DNA from: Kryptolebias marmoratus
Lineage: Eukaryota; Chordata; Actinopteri; Cyprinodontiformes; Rivulidae
DNA length: 64,000 nt
NCBI RefSeq assembly: GCF_001649575.2
Contig: NC_051450.1
Span: 7,106,645 to 7,170,644 of the forward strand
Direction of reading: 5' to 3'
In this document: positions 42,900 through 52,518 of the stretch, piece by piece
How positions within the stretch are numbered: the stretch's first letter is position 1
Layout: every line of letters starts with the position of its first letter
Position numbers and translations under genes: made by a program
The notes under the pieces: generated by a model
Databases searched by the model: none
What the model saw: the letters and a program-made list of their open reading frames with translations, nothing else
Told to the model about the DNA's origin: nothing

Positions 42900-44573
42900 G
42901 GGTTGTATGCAGTTGGAAATTTTCAGTCTAGTGATGAGTCCAGCAGCAGCCCCCCTTCACTCGTACATCACCCTCCCTGCTCGTTGCCCCATGTAACACA
43001 GGAGGCCGTTCTGCACCACCTGCAGATGAAAGCGTGCATGGGCCCTGAGCCCAGCATGCCCACCTCCCACTCTGAAGGCCTCCTCCACCGAGGCCTTCAG
43101 CAACAGAGGGCCGAAGACAGCCTGAAGCGCTCTGGTGCAAATGTGGAAGTGATCTCCCCCTGCAGCCCTCTAAGCAAAGACGCCATAATGACTTTTAGCC
43201 ACACCCTCCCCAGGGTTCACACTCCTCAGGCCATAGCAGCGTACGAGGAAGCTGCCAGACGCCATGCTGCCACTCTCCATCATGCCTCCATGGACTCCAG
43301 CCGCTCCAAACAGCTTCTGTCTCAATGGAAAAGCAAGAACAACAATCACAAGTGCTCCATGACTGCCCCGGACTCCATCTCCTCCTCTGTAGATTCCTCA
43401 TCGGGCCACTCCTCTCAGCATCCCCATCATGGCAGCATGGAGCTCCGATCCAGCTCTGAACCATCAGCTGGTGGCCTGAACGGGGCACTTGATAATCACC
43501 CATACTTGTCCAAGCTGCCAACAGGTACTAGTACCACCCTGCCCAGCAACTGTAGTGGCATCACTGGAGGGGCCAGGATATCCATGCAGCCAAGACCTGG
43601 GTCTTCACAGCTGGTCCACATACCAGAAGAGGCTCACGAACTTTACAACACCTCCCAAAGAAAAATGGGAGTAGGAGGAAGTGAGATAACGTCAACAGGA
43701 AGTAGCACAATTCAGGCTAACTGGCAAAAAGCAGCTGAGAAGACAGCAACTTACAGAACTAACGAAAATATGCAGAACAACCAGCCACGAATCATGCAAG
43801 TTATTGCTATGTCCAAGCAGCAGGGGCTTCTCCAAACCCACTCCAAGAGCTTAGATGAAAGCAGCATGGGCTGCAATGCTAACGGGAGTTTGCAGGGTGC
43901 TGCTAGGTGCAGGGCGCTAACTGATCAAGATCCTTCCAACGCCACGGGGCCCAGCTCACTGGGCAGCACCACAGGCAGTATTTCAGGAAGCACCGGAGCA
44001 ATTGTCAGAATAGAGGCCCACCCTGAAAACAACAGACCGGTAATCCAAGCTCCATCCACTGACGGAAGCGGATCGTGGCGGTGGAGGTCCCTGGATCATG
44101 GCGCTGGAGTTAGTGGAAGCACAGGAACTAGTTGTGTTGGACCAGGTGCAGGACCTGGGAGTTTGAGGCAGTCTTTTGAGCACACTGATCTAAACCTTGA
44201 CTCCGAAAGCTCAGACTCAAGACAGGGGTCGATTGACAGGAAACGCAGCAATCACATCGTTACCACAACTTCTACTGTTGGGACTCCTCCCATCGTCACT
44301 GTTCACACCCAGAATGCTGCCCAGTCAGAGCAGAGGCTCCACCCCCAGGGCCTCTCTACCATCAGGGTCACTCCGGGAGATGGTTGTGGTTCAGGAGCAG
44401 AAGGAGGTGGTGGAGATTCTGCCTCAGAAGTCCCCTCAGTCGCTTCCAGTCGCGAGTCAACGCTGCGCAGAAAAGGCAATATGATTCTGATCCCAGAACG
44501 AGCTAACAGTCCCGACAACGCCAGGAACATTTTCTACAAGGGAACATCAGTCACGCCTGCTTTTAAGGACTAA
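42900..44573 (+). CDS. plppr4: plppr4 exon 7 (residues 274-830, stop)
   Basis: Acceptor TGTTTTCAG|GGG, 557 codons then TAA. GLYAVGNF ends membrane segment 6; the rest is the long cytosolic tail typical of PLPPR4 and PLPPR3. Conserved islands shared with mammalian PRG-1 include SRSKQLLSQWK, ELRSSSEPSAGG, RPGSSQLVHIPEE, RIMQVIAMSKQQG, RIEAHPENNRPVI, LRRKGN and the C-terminus NIFYKGTS. Between them are Ser/Gly-rich linkers such as GSTTGSISGSTGA. Trp548 and Ile571 correspond to residues reported to anchor calmodulin in mammalian PRG-1, but with four extra residues between them. Frame is intact throughout. The ORF extends upstream of the acceptor by chance. Confidence 0.96.
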   Translation, partial: GLYAVGNFQSSDESSSSPPSLVHHPPCSLPHVTQEAVLHHLQMKACMGPEPSMPTSHSEGLLHRGLQQQRAEDSLKRSGANVEVISPCSPLSKDAIMTFSHTLPRVHTPQAIAAYEEAARRHAATLHHASMDSSRSKQLLSQWKSKNNNHKCSMTAPDSISSSVDSSSGHSSQHPHHGSMELRSSSEPSAGGLNGALDNHPYLSKLPTGTSTTLPSNCSGITGGARISMQPRPGSSQLVHIPEEAHELYNTSQRKMGVGGSEITSTGSSTIQANWQKAAEKTATYRTNENMQNNQPRIMQVIAMSKQQGLLQTHSKSLDESSMGCNANGSLQGAARCRALTDQDPSNATGPSSLGSTTGSISGSTGAIVRIEAHPENNRPVIQAPSTDGSGSWRWRSLDHGAGVSGSTGTSCVGPGAGPGSLRQSFEHTDLNLDSESSDSRQGSIDRKRSNHIVTTTSTVGTPPIVTVHTQNAAQSEQRLHPQGLSTIRVTPGDGCGSGAEGGGGDSASEVPSVASSRESTLRRKGNMILIPERANSPDNARNIFYKGTSVTPAFKD

Positions 44574-46344
44574 AACACATTGAGATCGGAAGATGTAGCA
44601 AAAAAAAGGGTGGAACCACTATATTTTCAGAGAACCAGGAAGCAGTTAATATAAACCATCAACGTATATCAATTTAAAAGCAAGGTTTTTATGTAGCATG
44701 GTTTTTGTACATGTTTACACTAAAGCACAACCGTTTACATGTTGTAGAAATCACTGTGTACTCTGTGCTCACTCCTAAGAGAACCTACTATAATGCTGAT
44801 GCTGTGCCAGTCATTTTTGGGGACAGAACCACCTTTTTTTAGTGAGTATTATGTTTTGGATTAAATACCAGAAAAAGTACAAACTGAGCAACATAGTTGC
44901 ATTTAAACTCAACAGTGCAACTTATTGTGACATAGCTGTGAAACCAATGTTTACTTCCCAGTATTGTAAATATTGTGTGTCTGGAGGCAATGCTACACCA
45001 GCTAATACTATTTATGTTATATAAACATATATAATCTGAATAGTAAAAGAAAAAGTATTTTACAAAGAGTTACTACTATAACAATAGGTTGTCAGAGATG
45101 TTTTCTATTTTGCATTTTTTTTCTCTCTAACACGTCTCCAACAAGATACTTTTTGAACCATAAGTGTGCCTAGCATTCATCCTGTAGCTACAGAGTCAAA
45201 TTGGCTGTAAGTTGCACTGAAATAAGCATTTACTTTACCCAATATGAGGTAAACTTCACGTCTCAAACTTTATATCCTGTTTATAAATATATATTTTTGA
45301 CATCTCTGTCAATCCACTCATGCAGCACAAAAAGTTCTTCTTCCTCTTTATACTATAAAATTGTACTTTACTTTACGGTATCTGAGAGATCTCTGCGAGA
45401 TTTCAAGGCAACACTTTTTTTCATATTTTGGGTGCTAACACTGACAGAGTTGGAGTAGGTTTTAGTACATTTCGATATCCTAGCTATTTTGAAGTGGTGT
45501 TCTGACAGGACTGACAGGCTGACTTGAGCCCAGGACCAAAGTGAATTGCTGCCATCTTAAAACAAATATAAACTTCTAAATTTCACAGCAGTTCATGCAA
45601 ATATTGTGTTTCTTTTGTTTGTTTTTTGCTTTTATCTTTACATTACCATCAACTATGCAGTGCCTGGTTACTTTGGCAGAAAAATTCAGAAATTCCTGCA
45701 GAAAGTGACCCAGGCTGCACCGGAAGTGTTACAGGAAGCTTGTAATTAATAGAACTCTATATAAATTAAATACGAAATGAACAGAGGTGTGAAAGTCTAT
45801 GAAATAGCGTTTGAATGGGGCGCTATGAGACGAGCTGTTTAAAGAATCCACTTTGTTCTTGGCTCCATTCGGACTAGCCATTAGCTCTGACAGCTAGCCA
45901 AATGAGTCCCGTTTTTTTAAATAGTTGTTCATGCTTATGAAACAAATCTCTCAGATCTTTCTCTGTTTCCTCAACTGAGCCATGTCTGCATTGTTACGAG
46001 AACATTGGCCTCCTGGGGCTGTGAATGAGTCAGTCCGCCGGGAGTTAAGTAAAGCCATTAGCCTAGCCTGGATGAAGACTTTTGCCACTTCCTTCATATT
46101 CTGCGGTCTTCGATTGATGCCACGGCTAATATAACTATTTGACAGAACATCACCTAAAAGAATCACCAGACGTTTCCAGAGACCACCACTTCAAAATGAA
46201 CTGGATTATTCCTTTAAACCGAGGTTTGGATTTAAGTAAAATGATAAACTACATCTCCAGCAGCCAAATGTAGTCATCAAATACTTTTTTTAGTGCCAAA
46301 CTTGTTTTCTAAACCAAAAGAAAGAAACCACTGTACAAAATAAA
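44574..46344 (+). other. plppr4: plppr4 3'UTR (extent uncertain)
   Basis: Non-coding sequence after the stop. A plausible polyadenylation signal, AATAAA, is at 46339-46344, with weak downstream GT-rich sequence. If this is the site used, the UTR contains a repeat element (45487-46197). Earlier alternative sites cannot be excluded. Confidence 0.4.
45487..46197. mobile_element. Inverted-repeat dispersed element in the 3'UTR region
   Basis: TTTTGAAGTGGTGTTC (45487-45502) and GACCACCACTTCAAAA (from 46181) are inverted with two mismatches. Internal motifs match 16390-16725 in order, so it is a dispersed family. The right flank continues GGATTATTCCTTTAAACC, a familiar fish MITE end, so the true end may lie about 20 bp farther. 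Confidence 0.55.
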
Positions 46345-48431
46345 TTGAGTTAACATTGTAAAACCTGATGATAATTACGTCTACCTATGATTTATCCTGC
46401 ATTTTTTTCTGAAAGTTCCAGTATGTCAGTAATACATATACGTTTATTTATTTAAAAAAACATAAATATTTGTGGGTCCTTTAAAGCAGATTGCTGATTT
46501 CCACTGTGCTAATTATTAACTTTATTTTTAACCTACATTTACAGCTGATTATGTAGCATTTTTCAATTCACTGAGCAATTTTCACGTAAAATTGCAACAT
46601 GTTTATAAAAAAAAATATATATATATAATCAACACTTACTTAAATGAAAGACATGCAACTTCTTGTTTTCCTCAAGGTATTACCAAATTATTTGTGTGTA
46701 ACATATAGTACATATCACAATTTTGTAGCTATGTCATTAAATAATGGGGATTTCAAATTTGGCACAAATTTCTGACTTGTGGCATCAGAAAAAGTATGAC
46801 TTGAGAAAATTTACTAACTTTTCATAGTAAAATAAAATATAAAACAATATGTATTTATATTCAGTATTTGTATAGCAATCCTATGTTGACTTCTATGTGA
46901 TTATTTTGTAAACCCCAGAAACATAAGCATGATTTTATATTGTGTATCAGAAGATTTGTAATGTGCTTTTATTTGAAATTTACAAAACAGTTTGGTATCT
47001 TTTCGTTTCACGATGAGTGTCAAATGACAATCTTTGTATCTATGTACTGTTTGTTCACGTTCTCCAGCTGCCAACAATTTTTATACATTAACAATTTGAA
47101 ATGTGTACATATTAAAAAAACAAAAATAGTCAAAATTAGCTGTTCTAAATAATGAATATGTCAGAAGGAAGGTGATTACATTAGTTTCAAAGTAATCAAA
47201 ATAGCCAAAATGATTTTATTACAAAAAAAAGTTTAATTTAAGTTGACTAAGTTGGCTTTAAAACTGCATCACAAAATAACAAAAAAAAACAGAAACTATC
47301 TTGCCTTTTGTTTACTCTCAAATGCCAAGAAGAATGGGTAACTCTTAGCCAGTATACAGCCTAAAAATCACTTAATTCTGTTATTATTGTTGATTATGAT
47401 GTTGTTGTTTTAAACCTACTGTTAAAAACTGTAACTCCACAGTCACAGATGCCTAAAGCCAGTGTCTCACTGGGTTCCCACTGTTGGAGACCAGTTGGCA
47501 ACCAGCATTCACAGGGGAGTCTCCAATATGTCTCCAAACATTTGCAGGGTTCTCATTTTCCTTATATCAGTTGTAGAGGCTGGCTAAAAAATTTTAACAT
47601 GTTAAAAAAAAATTGTTTGACAAATTTTATTCTTCAAAATAGAATAAATGAAATAATGTGCATGGCCAAGAATGCAGTTTTACACACATAAATTAGGCTG
47701 TGATTTTCAAAACCTGGCCTCCCAAAATGCAACCACACGGCTTGCTGGTCGCTTGGTCGCAAACACCCCGAATTTAGTGAGAAAGCAACAGAAGATTTGT
47801 CTGTTTTTCTCCCAGTTTTGAATTGCCAACTCGTCTCCAACGGTGGCAGCCCGGTGAGATGCTACCTTGTGTTTAACAGCAATAACAAAGTCACAGTAGC
47901 ATCTGCCCTCTTATGGCCTTTTAAAGTTCTGTTACAAATAACTAATGCAAATCTTACTCTGAAACATCCATTTTAGTGTGATATTAGTCAAATATTTGTA
48001 TTTTAAACAAACAAATAAAGAAATGAAAGACAGACCTAGTCATTTCTTTTACAGCTACGGTTTTTGCTGTTTGAATAAATGTAGATGTTGCAATTTCTTC
48101 ACTAAACCTGGTCAAAATAGCAGTAAACATTTGTTTTTTGGTCATAAATTTATATTTGTTGGAACAAGTATACTGTATATAGACAGTATATATGGACACC
48201 TGTTCAGTAGAGGAAATGAGGCCACTTGGATGCAAACTTATGGCTTTGTTTCTCCCACTTTTTGACCTTAAAAAAGTTATCCCTCCTAGCAAAAAGGCGA
48301 ATGCAACTAGTGTTTATTAATTCTAGCTGTACGTTTTAAGCTGCAAACTAAAAAGTTAACATTAAAAATGTGTGCTAATCTCTACACCCTATCTTTGAGT
48401 TGGTTCAGGCCAACTCAGCCAGTACACAACT
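46345..48431. other. No gene in 2.1 kb of AT-rich DNA
   Basis: Strongly AT-rich with A-runs. No element or gene was recognised, apart from a weak similarity between 47755-47870 and 38160-38300. Confidence 0.5.
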
Positions 48432-48530
48432 TGCCATTAGCTCGCTGCTAGCTTGCAGTTAGCTTGCTGCTAGCTCACAGTTAGCTTGCTGCTAGCTCAC
48501 AGTTAGCTTGCCACTAGCTTGCCGCTAGCT
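48432..48530. repeat. ~23-bp minisatellite (GCTTGCTGCTAGCTCACAGTTA)
   Basis: About four to five units of GTTAGCTTGCTGCTAGCTCAC-like sequence, each carrying GCTAGC. The outer units are diverged. Confidence 0.9.
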
Positions 48531-49589
48531 CGGTAGTCAGACATCATTCAGCTGTGGAAATGAGAACGAAAGCCAAACTATGATGCCTCTGTAATATGAA
48601 CAGAGTTGTGAACAAAAATTATGCTTCATATTGACACTTTAGGAGCACAAAATATCCGCTAGTTCTTAAAAATGGTAATATAGGCGTGTGAGACCTCACT
48701 TGTAGGCTCAAGTCAGACTAAATTTGCCCTAAAATGAAGGCTTTGTGTACGTGTACATCTGGTTTCAGACCTGGAGCTACCCAAGGTTGGTTTAAATGAA
48801 AAACGTAAAACGAAAAGCAGTGAACATACAGGGATTAAACTCAGGTCTGCTGTTTAATAAGAAAACCAAACAGACATGTTTTGTTTTTCTGATTTTGGCC
48901 CCATTACATCATACAACTCTGTACAATGTGTGTGCTTCATAAATGCAGTTGGTAATCACCTGTATATTCCAGATAATATACCAGTAATTAGGTGCCCATA
49001 TATGAATATACCGTATTTATATATCCATACTCAAAAACAAACATTTCATACAAAACAATTGACACATATCTAAGCAGATTTTTTTTAATGATGTAAAATT
49101 AACCCATGTGATGTCACTTACGCACTGCTTGGTTTTCTTTTTTTATGACTATTTTAATTGAAGTAAGGATGCATAAAATATGTCACACGCTTTAGATCAA
49201 AGCCTTAAGAAGATCCATCCTCCCTTTATCATTAGAAGTCACCACACAAATAACCTAGCCTATAACAGTTAGGCAGAGTGCATAAAAATAAAAAGAAGAA
49301 TTCTCTGAGACCTTTAGGAAAGCCTTTGGTCCTAACGGTTGCTGAAATCCAGAGTGTAATATGACACAGATTCAATGGGTAGAACTGTGAATGGATCTCT
49401 GCATGTGTAGACTGTTGTGTTGTTCCTGGAAGAATAATAAATGTTTTCTGATGCTGTTGTCAGTGTGGGATGAATTCTGTGCATCAAGAAGAAATAACAA
49501 AGAAACTACAGGCCTAGAAGGAATGCATGCGGCTCACTACATTTCATGCTAGGTCTTTGAACTACAACAAGATGAGAAATGCAGAGTCA
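48531..49589. other. No recognised feature
   Basis: Non-coding DNA with small chance frames. Confidence 0.5.
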
Positions 49590-49745
49590 TAGCTGTTTTG
49601 GCCAAACTTTGGAAATTACCTTCTGCAATATCTCGGAACATCTATTATGTAGTATGTTTTTAGAATGACTCTCAGCTACTATCACACCAAACTTAAGTTC
49701 AATATTTGTAAAACTGATTGAGTTATAGCCATTTTTGCCTTGGCA
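49590..49745 (-). repeat. Palindrome-tipped repeat family, copy 11 (partial)
   Basis: It contains AGCTGTTTTGGCC, GAATGACTCTCAGCTACTAT and AACTGATTGAGTTATAGCC from the middle of the family. Confidence 0.75.
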
Positions 49746-50129
49746 AAGGTTGATTAAACTCTCATAATGAGACACAAAGTTGTCATTAAACACACATAGG
49801 TTCATCTGATCTTCATAAAAATGCATGTTTGATCCCAGCCCAGTCCTCAACACATCTACATGTCCACTGAGAACGGGAAGACCCATGTTTCACTCATGGA
49901 GTCATTCTTTGACCTGATTTATCACATCAGTCTAAAACTGTCCGATAATAGATAACGTGTTGACATTACTGGGTTTTAAAAACTGACTTTTGCCAAGGGC
50001 AGGGCCTTCTGTAACAATGAACATGTATCATTATGTTATTTTATGTTCAGCCAGAACAAAAATGATGTCAATCATTTATGTAGAGATGTTGACGTTAAAT
50101 GGGATCAAATTGAGCCCAAAGATAGTAAA

Positions 50130-50460
50130 AATGGTAAAAGGCCTACACTTGTATAGCGCTTGATCTAGTCCAAGGACCACAAAGCACTTCACACTACAAT
50201 CAGTCATTCACCCATTCATTCACACATCTACACACTGATGGTAGTGAGCTACATTGTAGCCACAGCTGCCCTGGGGCGGGCTGACAGAAGTGAGGCTGCC
50301 ATCACACTGGCGCCACCGAGCCCTCTGACCACCACAAGGCAGGTGAAGTGTCTTGTCCAAGGACACGACGATTCAGACAGATGGAGCTGCGGTTTGAACT
50401 GGCAACCCTCCTGTTACAGGACAAAGCCCTACCTTCTGAGCCACTGCCGCTCCAAGGGTT
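50130..50460. repeat. Common fish dispersed repeat (TATAGCGCTT family)
   Basis: ACACTTGTATAGCGCTTGAT, CAAAGCACTTCACAC, CATTCACCCATTCATTCACA, GTGTCTTGTCCAAGGACACG and TTCTGAGCCACTGCCGC occur in the order seen in many fish genomes. The 146-codon + frame through it is not a gene. Confidence 0.75.
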
Positions 50461-50859
50461 ATGTTCTTCTGTGTGGTAAAAATAACACAAATGTAATCGT
50501 TTCAGGCACGAGTGTGTTTTGTGTGAGTGAAAATTTCACTAGCAAGAGCATTTCCACCAACTCTGCGGTATGTAATGTGCACTTTTTTGACATTCAATAT
50601 AACAAAAGTGACGTGTATCAGGTTGAGTTGGCGTCAGTCCACAGAGCAGTCAGCGAGGAGAGGGTCACGTGTCATTGAGTCAAGTTAATCTATTGTGATA
50701 AGTTAACCATTTAAAATTTCCACAGTGTGTTATTCATGCAGATAAACTTGTGTAAATTCTGTACAAATGGTTTACAATGTGAGATTTATGAATTTGTGAA
50801 ATTCTACTATTTTATTTAAACACTTCAAATGTAATATTTCAACTCAAACTCAACTCAAA

Positions 50860-50935
50860 AATACTTTCTTAATCCCAAAGGGAAATTAAATGTTGTAGCT
50901 CATAATCCTGGTTTTGTTAAAGAGTTGTTTTAGAT
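50860..50935 (-). repeat. LINE/SINE tail fragment
   Basis: AAATACTTTCTTAATCCCAA then AGGGAAATTAAATGTTG resembles the 3' tail of the element at 41705, on the same strand. Confidence 0.55.
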
Positions 50936-50999
50936 GCTGATGGCTGTGGGCTGGAAGGATCTCTTGTAGTGGTCTGTCCCGATGTGTCCTCGGTCCTGG

Positions 51000-51281
51000 T
51001 GTCCTCAAAGAGCCCCACCAGGTGAGCCTTGCTGGCCTCCTGCGGAGCCATGATGGCCGAACTCTGGAAGCGCAGGTCAGTCTTGAAGTCCTGGGCGATC
51101 TCCCCGACCAGGTGCTGGAAGGGCAGCTTCTGGATGAGCAGCTCGATGGACTTCTGGTAGTGGTGGATCTCCCTGTGAGGCTGGGTGGCCCGGGGGCTAT
51201 TGCGGGCAGCTTTGATGGCGAGCTGCTTCCTGGGACCTTTATCTCTGGTGGATTGACTGGACTTCAGGGGTTCTTCACGTT
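51000..51281 (-). pseudogene. Histone H3 pseudogene
   Basis: On the minus strand the translation reads [18 protein letters not shown], then [20 protein letters not shown], then [20 protein letters not shown], then [15 protein letters not shown], clearly histone H3. The stretch between the N-terminal tail and the alphaN helix (normally ~14 residues longer, around K36-R49) is deleted. The region after Asp-Thr (last ~29 residues) is lost. Several core Arg are changed (RRYQ to HHYQ, R to Q or H). The tail is scrambled before K18. It cannot make a working histone. No intron, so probably a retrocopy or a dead replication-type gene. Confidence 0.88.
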
Positions 51282-51290
51282 TATCACTGA

Positions 51291-52510
51291 CAGGGGTGGA
51301 AATTAAAAATTTTGTTCACCAGCCATAGTGGCTGGGGGACAAAATATTTTACCAGCCACTATTTTTTGTTGTGACAAAAAGTTATTTCATATGATGATGA
51401 TGATGATCGACGCAGGTGGAAGCAGTTGTGGTGCCCTACAAGCTGACTACTCTTGAAAAACAGAAAATNNNNNNNNNNNNNNNNNNNNNNNNNNNNNNNN
51501 NNNNNNNNNNNNNNNNNNNNNNNNNNNNNNNNNNNNNNNNNNNNNNNNNNNNNNNNNNNNNNNNNNNNNNNNNNNNNNNNNNNNNNNNNNNNNNNNNNNN
51601 NNNNNNNNNNNNNNNNNNNNNNNNNNNNNNNNNNNNNNNNNNNNNNNNNNNNNNNNNNNNNNNNNNNNNNNNNNNNNNNNNNNNNNNNNNNNNNNNNNNN
51701 NNNNNNNNNNNNNNNNNNNNNNNNNNNNNNNNNNNNNNNNNNNNNNNNNNNNNNNNNNNNNNNNNNNNNNNNNNNNNNNNNNNNNNNNNNNNNNNNNNNN
51801 NNNNNNNNNNNNNNNNNNNNNNNNNNNNNNNNNNNNNNNNNNNNNNNNNNNNNNNNNNNNNNNNNNNNNNNNNNNNNNNNNNNNNNNNNNNNNNNNNNNN
51901 NNNNNNNNNNNNNNNNNNNNNNNNNNNNNNNNNNNNNNNNNNNNNNNNNNNNNNNNNNNNNNNNNNNNNNNNNNNNNNNNNNNNNNNNNNNNNNNNNNNN
52001 NNNNNNNNNNNNNNNNNNNNNNNNNNNNNNNNNNNNNNNNNNNNNNNNNNNNNNNNNNNNNNNNNNNNNNNNNNNNTTTGGAGACATTTGTTCTTTTTTT
52101 GCAAAAGTTACCAGGGGGGAACCAAATATTTCAGCCGTCTGAAATAATCAATTCCCCCTCTAAAACACAGGACAAAAATAATTTACCAACAACTCCTTAC
52201 CTGTGTTTATTCCTCTGTATTATGATATTATTAGCACATTTTATTTTTAAAAGAATGATGTTTTTTTGTTTTTTTAATGAGAAATATTTGCCTCTCTAAA
52301 CAATTCTGTTAATAGATAAGTCATTATTTACGGAGACACAGGGGGAACCGTATCTGATGGGGGAATGCGGCTCGACGTAACAGCAGCAACTCGAGCACAT
52401 TACTGCCCCCTATATGTCAGGAGGACAAATAACACCTTTTCTGTTCAAATTGCCAACCCGCCACAGTGGCGTGTGTGTTGATCAAATTCAAGTGCTAATT
52501 TCCACCCCTG
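51291..52510. mobile_element. hAT element inserted upstream of the H3 pseudogene (with gap)
   Basis: The left terminus CAGGGGTGGAAATTA pairs with the right TAATTTCCACCCCTG perfectly (internal copy variation aside). A perfect 8-bp duplication, ATCACTGA, flanks it (51283-51290 and 52511-52518). An ATG repeat (GATGATGATGAT) lies at 51394-51406. Half the interior is a gap, so a transposase cannot be excluded. Confidence 0.93.
51469..52076. other. Assembly gap (608 N)
   Basis: It lies inside the hAT element. The flanking frames are not informative. Confidence 1.
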
Positions 52511-52518
52511 ATCACTGA

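Noticed and set aside
50238..50678. 146-codon + frame
   Set aside because: Its first half lies in a common dispersed fish repeat; no conserved protein.
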